Below, piece by piece: positions 34,876 to 42,927 of a DNA stretch of 64,000 nt. Origin of the DNA: VXNE01 sp965261535 (GTDB lineage: Bacteria > Pseudomonadota > Gammaproteobacteria > Pseudomonadales > Azotimanducaceae); NCBI GenBank assembly GCA_965261535.1, contig OZ253469.1, forward strand, positions 3,410,001 to 3,474,000, written 5' to 3'. Both the position numbers and the translations under genes were made by a program. Position 1 is the first letter of the stretch. Every line of letters begins with the position of its first letter. The notes under the pieces were generated by a model. That model was not told the DNA's origin. It ran no database searches and saw only the letters and a program-made list of their open reading frames with translations.

Positions 34876-35117
34876 TGTCCCCTTTTTGCGGTTCGGGTCT
34901 TCCTCTTTTTCGAGAAGAAAAACTTGTTGCCGAAGCTGTGGGGTTGTGGGCGAGAGGCGCGCGAGTGTGGGCAGGCGGTGGGCAACGCGCAGCGGAACGC
35001 CCGGTCGATGGCCATGCGGCCGAGCGCGTTGTCCACGGGCTGTCCACACGCCCCGAAGGGCGCGCGCCGGTCCGCAGGGCTCGTCCACAAATACACAGCG
35101 TGTCGGCCGGCGCTCGC
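34876..35117 (-). mobile_element. solo IS end
   Basis: This stretch matches, in reverse, the end of the decayed IS at 63327-63578, including TGTCCCCTTTTTGCGGTTCG, TCGAGAAGAAAA, TGTGGGGTTGTGGGCGAGAG and CGAGCGCGTTGTCCACGGGC. Only the ~240-bp end is present; the transposase is absent. It interrupts the small exported-protein fragment at 35119-35271. The bases 34704-34875 hold nothing recognisable. Confidence 0.85.
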
Positions 35118-35118
35118 A

Positions 35119-35271
35119 GCTTCATCCGGTCGCCACGTCATGGCGATCCGCTTGCCGCTGGAATCGTCCGGCCAGTATTTCTCGATCAGCATTCCTGCCT
35201 TGCTCCGTTTTCGCCTCGCCCGCGACGTTCGCGGACAAGAGGGCGAGCGCGAGACACATTGATATTCGCAT
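35119..35271 (-). pseudogene. 5' fragment of an exported-protein gene
   Basis: An ATG at 35271 with an AGAAGGA ribosome site starts MRISMCLALALLSANVAGEA, a plausible signal peptide. A neighbouring frame continues as EKYWPDDSSGKRIAMTWRPD, so a one-base shift is likely. The gene then runs into the solo IS end. I do not recognise the family. Confidence 0.4.
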
Positions 35272-35655
35272 GGCGCTGTCCTTCTGGGCTTCGGTCGATT
35301 TTCCCGCGACAATTTAGGGTCACCGGGTCGTTGGACAACGCCACACAGCAGGCTGCGAGAGTTTCCTGCCTAGTCGCCGAGGCGCGGATAGCTACTCCCG
35401 CGCCGTCATTGCGGCTATTGCATTCGGCAGGTGGCCCGGCGTCGGGCGACGCCTGCTGTTTGGCTTGTCCGACTAACAACTATGTCAAAAAAAGATGTTG
35501 ACAGTGATTTGTCGGTTGTTCTAAATGACCTATGTCGATGCGAAGAAAAGCACTGTCGGCAAGGCGGGCGGTCGTGCTCGCGCGAAGAAACCGAGCGCGG
35601 AGTAGCGGCGCGAAATCGCCATGAGCGGCGTCAACGCGAGACGAGAGTCGAGACG

Positions 35656-35817
35656 ATGAAAGATCCGTACATTGGGGCGCTGACTGGACCGCAGATCGTA
35701 CTTGAGCTGCGAGCGCTCGGCGAAAAGCTCGATCTAATAGATTCAACGCTCACTAGCATGGATGTTGACACGAGCAAAATTGTTTCGCCAATTCGCGCGC
35801 AACTCGACGATCGATAG
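35656..35817 (+). CDS. small protein, first gene of the GIY-YIG cassette
   Basis: A 53-aa protein, MKDPYIGALTGPQIVLELRA onward, taken from the ATG at 35656 (a longer frame from 35431 is also open). It is acidic and helical with no membrane segment. The stretch 35470-36470 is visibly richer in A and T than its neighbours, which suggests foreign origin. The next gene starts 18 bp downstream. Unrecognised. Confidence 0.5.
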   Translation: MKDPYIGALTGPQIVLELRALGEKLDLIDSTLTSMDVDTSKIVSPIRAQLDDR

Positions 35818-35835
35818 CGTCGGATCAAAAAAGGC

Positions 35836-36120
35836 ATGAGCGCGGAACTCATAGGCATTATCTCGGTTGGCTTAGCGCTCGTCGGCTTCCTTTGGAAAAT
35901 CCGCCGAGTTTTGAACGCAGATTTTGATAAGCGACTAGGCGAATTAGAGAGAAATATCAATAGCAGGATTGATAGTCTCGATAAAAAGATCGACAGCCTC
36001 GCTAAAGACCATCATGCGCTCGGTCGCGAGGTTTCCGAATTTCGAGGCGAGGTGCGCGGCCGCATTCGAAGGCGCGAGCAAGCGCCGCCATATGAGTTGG
36101 AGGAAACAGCGGTCCTATGA
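35836..36120 (+). CDS. small membrane protein with coiled coil
   Basis: A 94-aa protein: one N-terminal membrane helix (LIGIISVGLALVGFLW) and then a heptad-rich coiled coil (LERNINSRIDSLDKKIDSLA). The shape resembles small phage holin-associated or membrane-sensing proteins. Its stop overlaps the start of the GIY-YIG gene (ATGA), so the two are co-translated. Confidence 0.6.
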   Translation: MSAELIGIISVGLALVGFLWKIRRVLNADFDKRLGELERNINSRIDSLDKKIDSLAKDHHALGREVSEFRGEVRGRIRRREQAPPYELEETAVL

Positions 36121-36467
36121 TCCTGAACTGGGTCCGGTGCGGCGAGGACCGTCATTTCTGCTCGCTAGAGCGACTCAATCTCACTAGTACGAGCGATGTC
36201 GGCGTTTACATCATTTGGTGCAGCGGCGACCGCGTCGCTAGAGTCGGACAAGGCGACATTCGAGAACGGCTGTCTGAGCATCGCCGCAACAACAACATCC
36301 TACGGCATAGGTCGCGCGGACAACTGCTCGTTTCATGGGCAAGCGTGAGCGATCCGCGACTACGCGAAAAAATGGAGCGCTATCTAGGCGATACTCTCGA
36401 CCCGCTCGAAGGCGAGCAATTTCCTGATGTCGCGCCTATGCAGGTAAACCTTCCGTGGAAAGATTAG
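36117..36467 (+). CDS. GIY-YIG-like nuclease domain protein
   Basis: A 116-aa single-domain protein. DVGVYIIWCSGDRVARVGQG then IRERLSEHR resembles a GIY-YIG nuclease core (GVYIIW for GIY, RVGQG for YIG, then Arg and His); a late Glu in KMERYLGD could be the metal ligand. It is coupled to the upstream membrane coiled-coil protein. Together they may form a membrane-triggered nuclease module, or be a leftover of a mobile element. Target unknown. Confidence 0.6.
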   Translation: MILNWVRCGEDRHFCSLERLNLTSTSDVGVYIIWCSGDRVARVGQGDIRERLSEHRRNNNILRHRSRGQLLVSWASVSDPRLREKMERYLGDTLDPLEGEQFPDVAPMQVNLPWKD

Positions 36468-36604
36468 CGAAAGTTTTTCCATGTTGAGAGACTACTGACC
36501 GGTCGCCTGGGCGCGCCGCGACCTCGATGGAGCCGACCGGGAGGCGGACTGAAAGGCGCGGCTGACGATCTCTCGGGAGTTGGCGCTCGCGCGTCGATCA
36601 TCGC

Positions 36605-36842
36605 TCTGCGTCTTCCCATGGTCCCGGCAAGTTGTCCGAATTCTTCGGTTCCGACCGAGCGCAATATGGCGTCCCGACTCTACTCACGACAGACGGCTTT
36701 CAATCAAAGACGGGCCGGGTCAAGCCATTGCGCCGTATTAGTGATTAAATGTTCGGCCCAAAGCCAAGGACTCACGCAAGGCAATGAGTGCTCACGAATC
36801 GGGGTTGTCGCCCGACATGATGCCGGATACCACGGTCAACGT
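36605..36842 (+). repeat. right copy of the duplicated cobS upstream region
   Basis: Matches 29817-30045 with scattered changes and a ~12-bp insertion near 36703. It contains the ribosome site and first codons of the intact cobS. The preceding 36468-36604 holds nothing recognisable. Confidence 0.9.
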
Positions 36843-37782
36843 GCGGGAGGCGTTCGGGCTGGATCAGGATTTCGAGGTGCCGGGCTTCAAAGACCGCACC
36901 GACTACGTCCCCGACATCGATTCGGCCTATCAATTCGATCACGACACGACGCTCGCAATCCTGGCCGGTTTCGCGCACAACCGCCGGGTCATGATTCAGG
37001 GTTATCACGGGACCGGCAAGTCGACGCATGTTGAGCAGGTCGCGGCGCGGCTCAACTGGCCGTGCATCCGCGTCAACCTGGACAGCCATATCAGCCGCAT
37101 CGACCTGGTGGGCAAGGACGCCATCGTCATCGAAGACGGCCTGCAGGTCACGGCGTTCAAGGAGGGCATACTGCCCTGGGCGTTGCAGCATCCGACGGCG
37201 CTGTGTTTCGACGAATACGATGCGGGGCGTCCGGACGTCATGTTCGTTATCCAGCGCGTGCTGGAAGTTGAGGGCAAGCTCACTTTGCTCGACCAGAACC
37301 GCGTGGTACGGCCACACCCGGCATTCCGGCTGTTTTCGACGACCAACACCGTTGGATTGGGGGACACCACCGGCCTGTATCACGGCACACAACAGATCAA
37401 CCAGGGACAGATGGACCGCTGGAATATCGTGACGGCGTTGAACTACCTGGAACACGAACAGGAAGTGGAGATCGTCTACGGCAAGGCGAAGTCCTGGCAG
37501 CAGAGCGAAAACGGCAGACGCATCGTTTCCAGCATGGTGTCCGTCGCCGACTTGACCCGCAAGGGATTCGTCAACGGCGACATCTCGGTCGTCATGTCGC
37601 CGAGGACGGTGCTGACCTGGGCGGAGAACGCCGACATATTCAATGACATCGCCTTCGGGTTCCGCGTTTCCTTCCTGAACAAGTGCGACGAACTCGAACG
37701 CCCGGTGGTGGCGGAGTACTACCAGCGCTGCATGGGGGAGGATCTCGGCGACGCGACGCGAGGTCTGACGCTGCGACAGTGA
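36784..37782 (+). CDS. cobS: aerobic cobaltochelatase subunit CobS
   Basis: AAA+ ATPase subunit of the cobalt-inserting CobNST complex of B12 synthesis. The 332-aa product has the usual CobS lead, Walker A GYHGTGKST (73-81), Walker B LCFDEYDAG, a sensor stretch RLFSTTNTVG and the ending RGLTLRQ. It is followed by cobT after 27 bp. No cobN is in the window. The upstream region is duplicated at 29.8 kb. Confidence 0.93.
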   Translation: MSAHESGLSPDMMPDTTVNVREAFGLDQDFEVPGFKDRTDYVPDIDSAYQFDHDTTLAILAGFAHNRRVMIQGYHGTGKSTHVEQVAARLNWPCIRVNLDSHISRIDLVGKDAIVIEDGLQVTAFKEGILPWALQHPTALCFDEYDAGRPDVMFVIQRVLEVEGKLTLLDQNRVVRPHPAFRLFSTTNTVGLGDTTGLYHGTQQINQGQMDRWNIVTALNYLEHEQEVEIVYGKAKSWQQSENGRRIVSSMVSVADLTRKGFVNGDISVVMSPRTVLTWAENADIFNDIAFGFRVSFLNKCDELERPVVAEYYQRCMGEDLGDATRGLTLRQ

Positions 37783-37809
37783 CCGAAGGATCGTTTTCGG
37801 GTCTTTGAC

Positions 37810-39687
37810 ATGGTTGAAGAAGACAGCCCCCTGGAGCGGTTCAAAAGGGCTACGGCGGCGACGATGCGCGCGCTGGCCGAGAACGACGACCTGGAGGTCA
37901 ACTTCGGCAAGGGTAGCCCGACGATGCGCGGCAACGTCGTGCAGTTGCCATTGCCGAATATTGGCTGCGCCGATGACGAGTTGAATGCCGTGCGCGGGGT
38001 CAGTGACGAATTCGCCCTGAAGCTCCGATATCACGACGATGCGACCCACCAAGCGCGCGCGCCCGCCTCCGGTCCCGCGCAGGAGATGTTCGAGTGGGTG
38101 GAGGACGCGCGCATCGCGTCCATCGGCACGCTCCGGATGGAAGGCGTGGCGCGCAATCTCGACGCCGCGCTGGAAGCGCTGTGCCGCCAGGCGGCGTTCG
38201 ACACCATCACCGCCGAGACGGAAGCACCCTTGAGCGTGGCCGTGGGGCTGATCGTGCGGCAGCGGATCACCGGGCGGGAGTTGCCGCCGTCGGCGGAAAA
38301 CGTGGTGCGTTTCTGGCGCGACTACGTGGAGGAGCGCGCCGGCCAGCACATCGATCTGTTGCGCGACAAGCTACACGACCAGGCGGAGTACGCCGACGCA
38401 AGCCGTTCGCTCCTCAAGGACCTGGGCCTGGTCGCGGAGTTCGAAGACCAGGACTTCACCGACAGCGAGGGGGATGCGGAATCCGTTGAGGATCTGTCGG
38501 AGTCGGATTCCGAGGCGTCCATGGAAGACGTCGTGCTCGAAGACGACACACTCGGCGATGAAGACGACGACGGTGAAACCGCTATCGTCGAACTGGACGC
38601 GGACATGGACATGAGCGAACTCGCCGCCGACGCCGAGGACGAGGAAGCGCCCAAGGTCGGGCTCGACGAGCTGGGACGTATCCGCATCAATGTCGACTAC
38701 AAGCCCTATACCACGGAATTCGACGAAGTAATCCTGGCGGAGAATCTTTGCGAGTTGGAGGAACTCACCCGCCTGCGCACGCTACTGGATCAGCAGCTTG
38801 TGCCGCTGCAGCACGCCACGTCGAGACTCGCCAACCGGTTGCAGCGCCGACTGCTCGCCAAACAGATGCGCGCGTGGGCGTTCGATCTGGACGAGGGCAT
38901 TCTGGACGCCTCGCGACTGGCCCAGGTCGTTGTCGATCCCATGAATCCGCTCACCTACAAGCAGGAGAAAGAGACCAACTTTCGCGACACCGTGGTCACC
39001 ATGTTGATAGACAGTTCCGGTTCCATGCGCGGCCGGTCGATCACCATCGCCGCGATGTGCGCCGATATCCTCGGCCGCACGCTGGAACGGTGCTCGGTGT
39101 CCGTGGAGATCCTCGGCTTCACGACGCGCGCATGGCGCGGCGGGCAGTCGCGGGAGGAATGGATCAACAATGGCAAACCTGCCAGTCCCGGCCGGTTGAA
39201 CGATCTGCGGCACATCGTCTACAAGTCGGCGGACGATCCGTGGCGCCGCACCAGGCGTAACCTCGGTCTGATGATGCGCGAAGAACTGCTGAAGGAGAAC
39301 ATCGATGGCGAGGCGCTCATCTGGGCGCACAATCGGCTCGTCGTCCGTCCCGAGCAACGCCGAGTGCTGATGGTGATCTCCGACGGTCTGCCCGTGGACA
39401 ACTCAACGCTGCTGGTGAATCCGAACAACTACCTCGAACGGCATCTGCAATACGCCATCGACCAGATAGAGAACTATTCGGGAGTCGAACTCATCGCCAT
39501 CGGGATCGGCCACGACGTGACGCATCACTATCGCCGCGCCGTGACCATTACCGACGCGGAACAGCTAGGCGGCGCGATGACGGAACAACTCGCTGCGCTA
39601 TTCGACACCCAGAGCCTTCAGCCGGGGCGCGCAAGGGGGACACGCATCGCAAGAAAGAGCCCTCAGCCGGGGAGCGCGAGGGGGTGA
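37810..39687 (+). CDS. cobT: cobaltochelatase subunit CobT with altered C-terminus
   Basis: A 625-aa partner of CobS. The N-terminal half is helical, followed by a long acidic stretch (about 220-285) and a C-terminal vWA domain with the MIDAS motif DSSGSM (about 402) and later MVISDGLPVDNST. It forms the AAA+/vWA motor that drives cobalt insertion by CobN. The natural end appears to be near LAALFDTQ; the last ~25 residues (SLQPGRARGTRIARK onward) are encoded by the GC-palindrome repeat, which also supplies the stop. Confidence 0.92.
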   Translation: MVEEDSPLERFKRATAATMRALAENDDLEVNFGKGSPTMRGNVVQLPLPNIGCADDELNAVRGVSDEFALKLRYHDDATHQARAPASGPAQEMFEWVEDARIASIGTLRMEGVARNLDAALEALCRQAAFDTITAETEAPLSVAVGLIVRQRITGRELPPSAENVVRFWRDYVEERAGQHIDLLRDKLHDQAEYADASRSLLKDLGLVAEFEDQDFTDSEGDAESVEDLSESDSEASMEDVVLEDDTLGDEDDDGETAIVELDADMDMSELAADAEDEEAPKVGLDELGRIRINVDYKPYTTEFDEVILAENLCELEELTRLRTLLDQQLVPLQHATSRLANRLQRRLLAKQMRAWAFDLDEGILDASRLAQVVVDPMNPLTYKQEKETNFRDTVVTMLIDSSGSMRGRSITIAAMCADILGRTLERCSVSVEILGFTTRAWRGGQSREEWINNGKPASPGRLNDLRHIVYKSADDPWRRTRRNLGLMMREELLKENIDGEALIWAHNRLVVRPEQRRVLMVISDGLPVDNSTLLVNPNNYLERHLQYAIDQIENYSGVELIAIGIGHDVTHHYRRAVTITDAEQLGGAMTEQLAALFDTQSLQPGRARGTRIARKSPQPGSARG

Positions 39688-39734
39688 CCCCTCGCAAAGA
39701 AAAGGCAGCGCGAGGGGGGGACACCCCTCGCCAG
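39611..39734 (+). repeat. GC-palindrome repeat, site C (three units)
   Basis: Three diverged units of AGAGCC-TCAGCCGGGG plus the GCGAGGGGG/CCCCTCGC palindrome and AAGAAA, starting inside the last codons of cobT and running past its stop. The first unit has lost most of its palindrome. Confidence 0.85.
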
Positions 39735-39822
39735 ATAACGTTGACTTCGACCTTGGCGGCACGCGGGGATAGGCGACCAATGGTCCGGCGCCTCGCAGCG
39801 CGTATCGTCGTGACAGCCTCGG

Positions 39823-40251
39823 ATGGTCGACACCCTTAGCCCCGCCGCTCGAAGCGCCCTGATGTCTCGTATCAAGAACCGGGACAGCAAGGCGGAAATG
39901 GCGGTGCGGAGACTCCTCCACGGCATCGGCTATCGCTACCGGTTGCATCGCTCCGACCTCCCGGGCACGCCGGACCTGGTGTTTCCGGGGAGGTCAAGCA
40001 TCATCTTCGTGCACGGTTGTTTCTGGCACCTGCACGACGGCTGCAAACACGCGCGAATGCCCAAGTCCCGATTGGCTTACTGGGTTCCCAAGCTGGAGGG
40101 CAATCGCACGCGCGACAGGAGAAACGAGCGGGCGCTGCGCGCGCGCGGCTGGCGCGTCATGGTCATTTGGGAGTGTCAGATCGCGAATCCGGATCGGATC
40201 GAGAGAAGGGCGCGACGTTTCCTGGGGGATGGCAAGGCATGCGTCCGATAA
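39823..40251 (+). CDS. vsr: very short patch repair (Vsr) endonuclease
   Basis: A 142-aa DNA mismatch endonuclease that nicks next to T:G mismatches arising from deaminated 5-methylcytosine. Clear family motifs: MSRIKNRDSKAEMAVRRLLH, YRYRLHRSDLPGTPDLVFPG (catalytic Asp) and IIFVHGCFWHLHDGC. A cytosine methyltransferase normally accompanies vsr but none is here. It overlaps the NUDIX gene by 13 bp. Confidence 0.92.
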   Translation: MVDTLSPAARSALMSRIKNRDSKAEMAVRRLLHGIGYRYRLHRSDLPGTPDLVFPGRSSIIFVHGCFWHLHDGCKHARMPKSRLAYWVPKLEGNRTRDRRNERALRARGWRVMVIWECQIANPDRIERRARRFLGDGKACVR

Positions 40252-40775
40252 AAATCCTGCGCATGATCGACGCCTACCGGGCGCGTTATCCCGATGAGTC
40301 CGATGCCGCGCGCTTGCGCCGCTTCATCGAAGCGCAGCCGCGATGTTTCGAGCGCGATTGCTTTGACGACGGGCATATAACGGGATCCGCCTGGGTGGTC
40401 GATCCGGCGGGTTCGAGGGTATTGCTGACGCACCACCGCAAACTTGGCAAGTGGCTGCAGCTCGGCGGCCACAGCGACGGCGAGCCGGATACGCTGGCGG
40501 TGGCCTTGCGCGAGGCGCGGGAGGAATCGGGTCTCCGTGTGCGGCCGATCAGCGAGGCTGTGTTGGATATCGACATTCACACGATCCCGGCCTTGAAGGG
40601 GGAGCCGCCGCACCTGCACTACGACGTGCGCTTCGCGCTTCGCGCTTCGTCGTCCGAGGGTCTGCGGGTCGGCCCGGAGTCGATCGATCTCGCCTGGATC
40701 GATATCGAAGATCTGACGCGGCTGACAGACGAGGAGTCGATGCTGCGGATGGCGCGGAAATACCTCGCGGGCTAG
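40239..40775 (+). CDS. NUDIX hydrolase
   Basis: A 178-aa NUDIX protein, started at MRPIKILRMIDAY inside the end of vsr. The Nudix box reads GGHSDGEPD-LAVALREAREESGL, with conserved Gly, Arg and Glu residues for Mg2+ and pyrophosphate chemistry, in the form with longer spacing common to this subfamily. Substrate unknown. The overlap with vsr suggests co-expression, perhaps in genome or nucleotide maintenance. Confidence 0.88.
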   Translation: MRPIKILRMIDAYRARYPDESDAARLRRFIEAQPRCFERDCFDDGHITGSAWVVDPAGSRVLLTHHRKLGKWLQLGGHSDGEPDTLAVALREAREESGLRVRPISEAVLDIDIHTIPALKGEPPHLHYDVRFALRASSSEGLRVGPESIDLAWIDIEDLTRLTDEESMLRMARKYLAG

Positions 40776-40886
40776 TGACACTAGCAGGGCTCACGCCAGC
40801 GACTGGACCGCTGCTATGATCTTGCCGCTAACTTGATCGACACCCCGCGCCCTGGCGTATCCGGCGCGAGCGGAGGGAACCGCATA

Positions 40887-41333
40887 GTGGCGCGTATTCT
40901 GCTGTTGCATGGCCCGAACCTGAACCTGCTCGGTACGCGAGAGCCGGATATCTACGGGGCCGATACCCTGGACGACATCAATGCCCGCGCAAAGCAATAC
41001 GCTGCCCGGCGCGGCCATGTCGTGGACGCTTTCCAGAGTAACGCCGAGCACGATCTGGTCGACGCGGTGCAACGCGCGAAGGGCGAAGGCGTCGAGTTCA
41101 TCATCGTCAATCCCGCCGCGTTCACCCATACGAGCGTCGCATTGCGCGACGCGCTGCTCGCCGTGGACATTCCCTTCATCGAGGTGCACTTGTCCAATGT
41201 GCACGCGCGCGAGGACTTTCGCCGCCGCTCGTACTTCTCAGATGTCGCCCGCGGCGTCATCTCGGGTCTGGGCGCGTATGGCTACGACTGCGCAATGCGC
41301 GCGGCCGTTCGCATGCTGGAATCGAGAGCATGA
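40887..41333 (+). CDS. aroQ: type II 3-dehydroquinate dehydratase
   Basis: Third step of the shikimate pathway: 3-dehydroquinate to 3-dehydroshikimate. The 148-aa dodecameric enzyme has LLHGPNLNLLGTREPDIYG (active-site loop with Arg and Tyr), FQSNAEHDLVDAV, IVNPAAFTHTSVALRD and IEVHLSNVHAREDFRRRSY. The start is GTG with a GGAGGG ribosome site. Its last bases (ATCGAGAGC-ATGA) merge into the accB remnant, so the natural C-terminus may have been trimmed. Confidence 0.93.
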   Translation: MARILLLHGPNLNLLGTREPDIYGADTLDDINARAKQYAARRGHVVDAFQSNAEHDLVDAVQRAKGEGVEFIIVNPAAFTHTSVALRDALLAVDIPFIEVHLSNVHAREDFRRRSYFSDVARGVISGLGAYGYDCAMRAAVRMLESRA

Positions 41334-41443
41334 AGATCATGAATAGAATCGAGTCCGACCGCGCCGGTACGATTGTCGAAGCCTCGTTGGAGATCGGGCG
41401 GGCGATCGAGGCCGGGACGCCTCTCTTTCACATCGTCTCATAG
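41330..41443 (+). pseudogene. accB: biotin carboxyl carrier protein, C-terminal remnant
   Basis: A 37-codon frame starts ATG within the aroQ stop (ATGA) and reads MKIMNRIESDRAGTIVEASL onward, ending TPLFHIVS. This is the C-terminal strand set of AccB with the biotin-accepting Lys: in the same frame, upstream bases read ESMKIMN. The N-terminal ~115 residues are missing and accC, normally next, is absent. A deletion has joined the end of aroQ to the biotin motif. It cannot fold as a biotinyl domain. Confidence 0.8.
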
Positions 41444-41451
41444 GGCGTCAC

Positions 41452-42422
41452 ATGCCCTGGATTCGGATCGAAATCGGGGCGTCGGGCCGATTTGCCGAGG
41501 CTGTCGGGGAAAAGCTATCCGCCCTTGGGGCCGTTGCGGTCACCTATCTCGATGACGGGGACAGCCCGCTTCTCGAACCGGATCCGGGGGCTATGCCTGA
41601 CCTTGACGCCTGGCCGGCGGCACGGGTCACGGGGCTGTTCGAGGTCGACGCGGACCTTTCCGCAGTGCGCTCGGTGTTTCCCGATCAGCGGGTCGACATG
41701 GAGTTTCTGGCGGACGAGGACTGGTTGAACGCCTGGCGGCGGTTTTCCGCCGTCAGGAAGTTTGGACGCCTCACGATCATTCCATCCGAGTGGCATGCAA
41801 CGAACGTTGCTGGCAGCGATGCCCCGGGCCCGTGTTCCACGAGAAATCCCGGGCCGGAAGCTGGGGGCGCGACGCCGCCGGGGCAGGCTCCGATAGTCCT
41901 GCGCCTGGACCCGGGACTCGCCTTCGGAACGGGGAGCCATCCGACAACGCGGCTGTGCCTGGAGTGGCTTGCGGCGCGGGACCTGCGCGCCCGTTCAGTG
42001 CTGGACTACGGTTGCGGCTCGGGCGTCCTGGCGATCGCCGCGAAGCTGCTCGGTGCCGAGCGCGTCGTCGGTGTCGATCACGACCCCCAGGCGCTGATGG
42101 CGACCGAGGCGAACGCGGCGGGCAACGGCGTATGCTTCGCGGTGGAACATAGCGGCGCGTTTTTTCAGAGGGCGGATCAGTCGGGCAGCGATGCCAAAGG
42201 CACGAATGTACCGTTCGACATCGTAATGGCGAATATCCTCTCCGGTACACTTGTGAATTGGCGCCCCGGCTCTCCGCCAACGTGGCGCCCGGGGGGGCGC
42301 TGGTTCTTTGTGGCGTCCTGGCGGATCAGGCCGACGAGGTGGTGCGCGCCTACCCGGACGTCGGGTTCCGCGCGCCGAAGAGGTTGGAGGAGTGGGTGCT
42401 CCTGCACGGCGAACATGGCTGA
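41452..42422 (+). pseudogene. prmA: ribosomal protein L11 methyltransferase, frameshifted
   Basis: PrmA trimethylates ribosomal protein L11. From ATG 41452 the frame gives the N-terminal domain (MPWIRIEIGASGRFAEAV) and the methyltransferase core: PGLAFGTGSHPTT, VLDYGCGSGVLAIAA, VGVDHDPQA, and the catalytic-loop FDIVMANILSG. One base seems missing near 42254-42256. After it the correct end continues in the next frame (APRLSANVAPGGALVLCGVL to WVLLHGEHG, TGA at 42420). An unusual Gly/Pro-rich insert of ~30 residues precedes the core. The shift could be a real lesion or a read error. Confidence 0.85.
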
Positions 42423-42927
42423 ACACGTGTCCGAGTCTCCGAAGGAAGCCCTGATAGTAGAGTGTCCCCGTTGCCATACGCGTTTCCGCGCGCGAGAAGA
42501 CCAGCTCGCGGTCGCCGGGGGACGGGTACGGTGCGGCGTGTGTCTGGCGCTGTTCGATTCCGGTGGCGCCAGGTCTGCCGAAACTCCCGAGGCCGACCAG
42601 CCGGGCGGGAATCAGGCGGACGATGCACCGCAAGCCACCGCGCCGCCGGACGGCAAGCAACGCCGCTGGCGTCGGATCGTCCTGCTCTGGGCTGGAATGA
42701 TCGTTGCGGCTTTGGCGCTCGCGTTCCAGGTATTCGCGTTTCAGTTCGACCACTGGTCATCAGACCCGCAGCTTCGATTCATCTACGAGTTTGCGTGCGG
42801 CGTCATCGGCTGCGAACTTCCCGCGCCCACAACGAGTCAGTCAATCCAGTTCTTCTCCGACAAGACGTTCATCGCAAGCTCGATCTGGCGAGGAGAGAAT
42901 TGCTCTTTCCTTTTGTTCCATGCATAG
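42415..42927 (+). CDS. zinc-ribbon/DUF3426 membrane protein, 3' truncated
   Basis: A 170-aa product that starts in the end of prmA. Its N-terminus is a MJ0042-type zinc ribbon (VECPRCHTRFRA and VRCGVCLALF), then a Pro/Ala-rich linker, one membrane helix (VLLWAGMIVAALALAFQVF) and the first part of a DUF3426 domain ending at CGVIGCELPAPT. After that the frame runs into antisense darG DNA and stops. The gene normally follows prmA in gammaproteobacteria, so only its 3' half has been replaced. Confidence 0.75.
   Translation: MAEHVSESPKEALIVECPRCHTRFRAREDQLAVAGGRVRCGVCLALFDSGGARSAETPEADQPGGNQADDAPQATAPPDGKQRRWRRIVLLWAGMIVAALALAFQVFAFQFDHWSSDPQLRFIYEFACGVIGCELPAPTTSQSIQFFSDKTFIASSIWRGENCSFLLFHA

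Noticed and set aside
35440..35480. Integron attC site before the GIY-YIG cassette
   Set aside because: A CTAACAA motif is present, but no matching inverse core site or proper fold could be found around the cassette.
42241..42927. A single 491-codon fusion of PrmA and zinc-ribbon protein
   Set aside because: The fusion results only from the lost base in prmA; the natural prmA end and a separate ATG for the zinc-ribbon gene are both visible.
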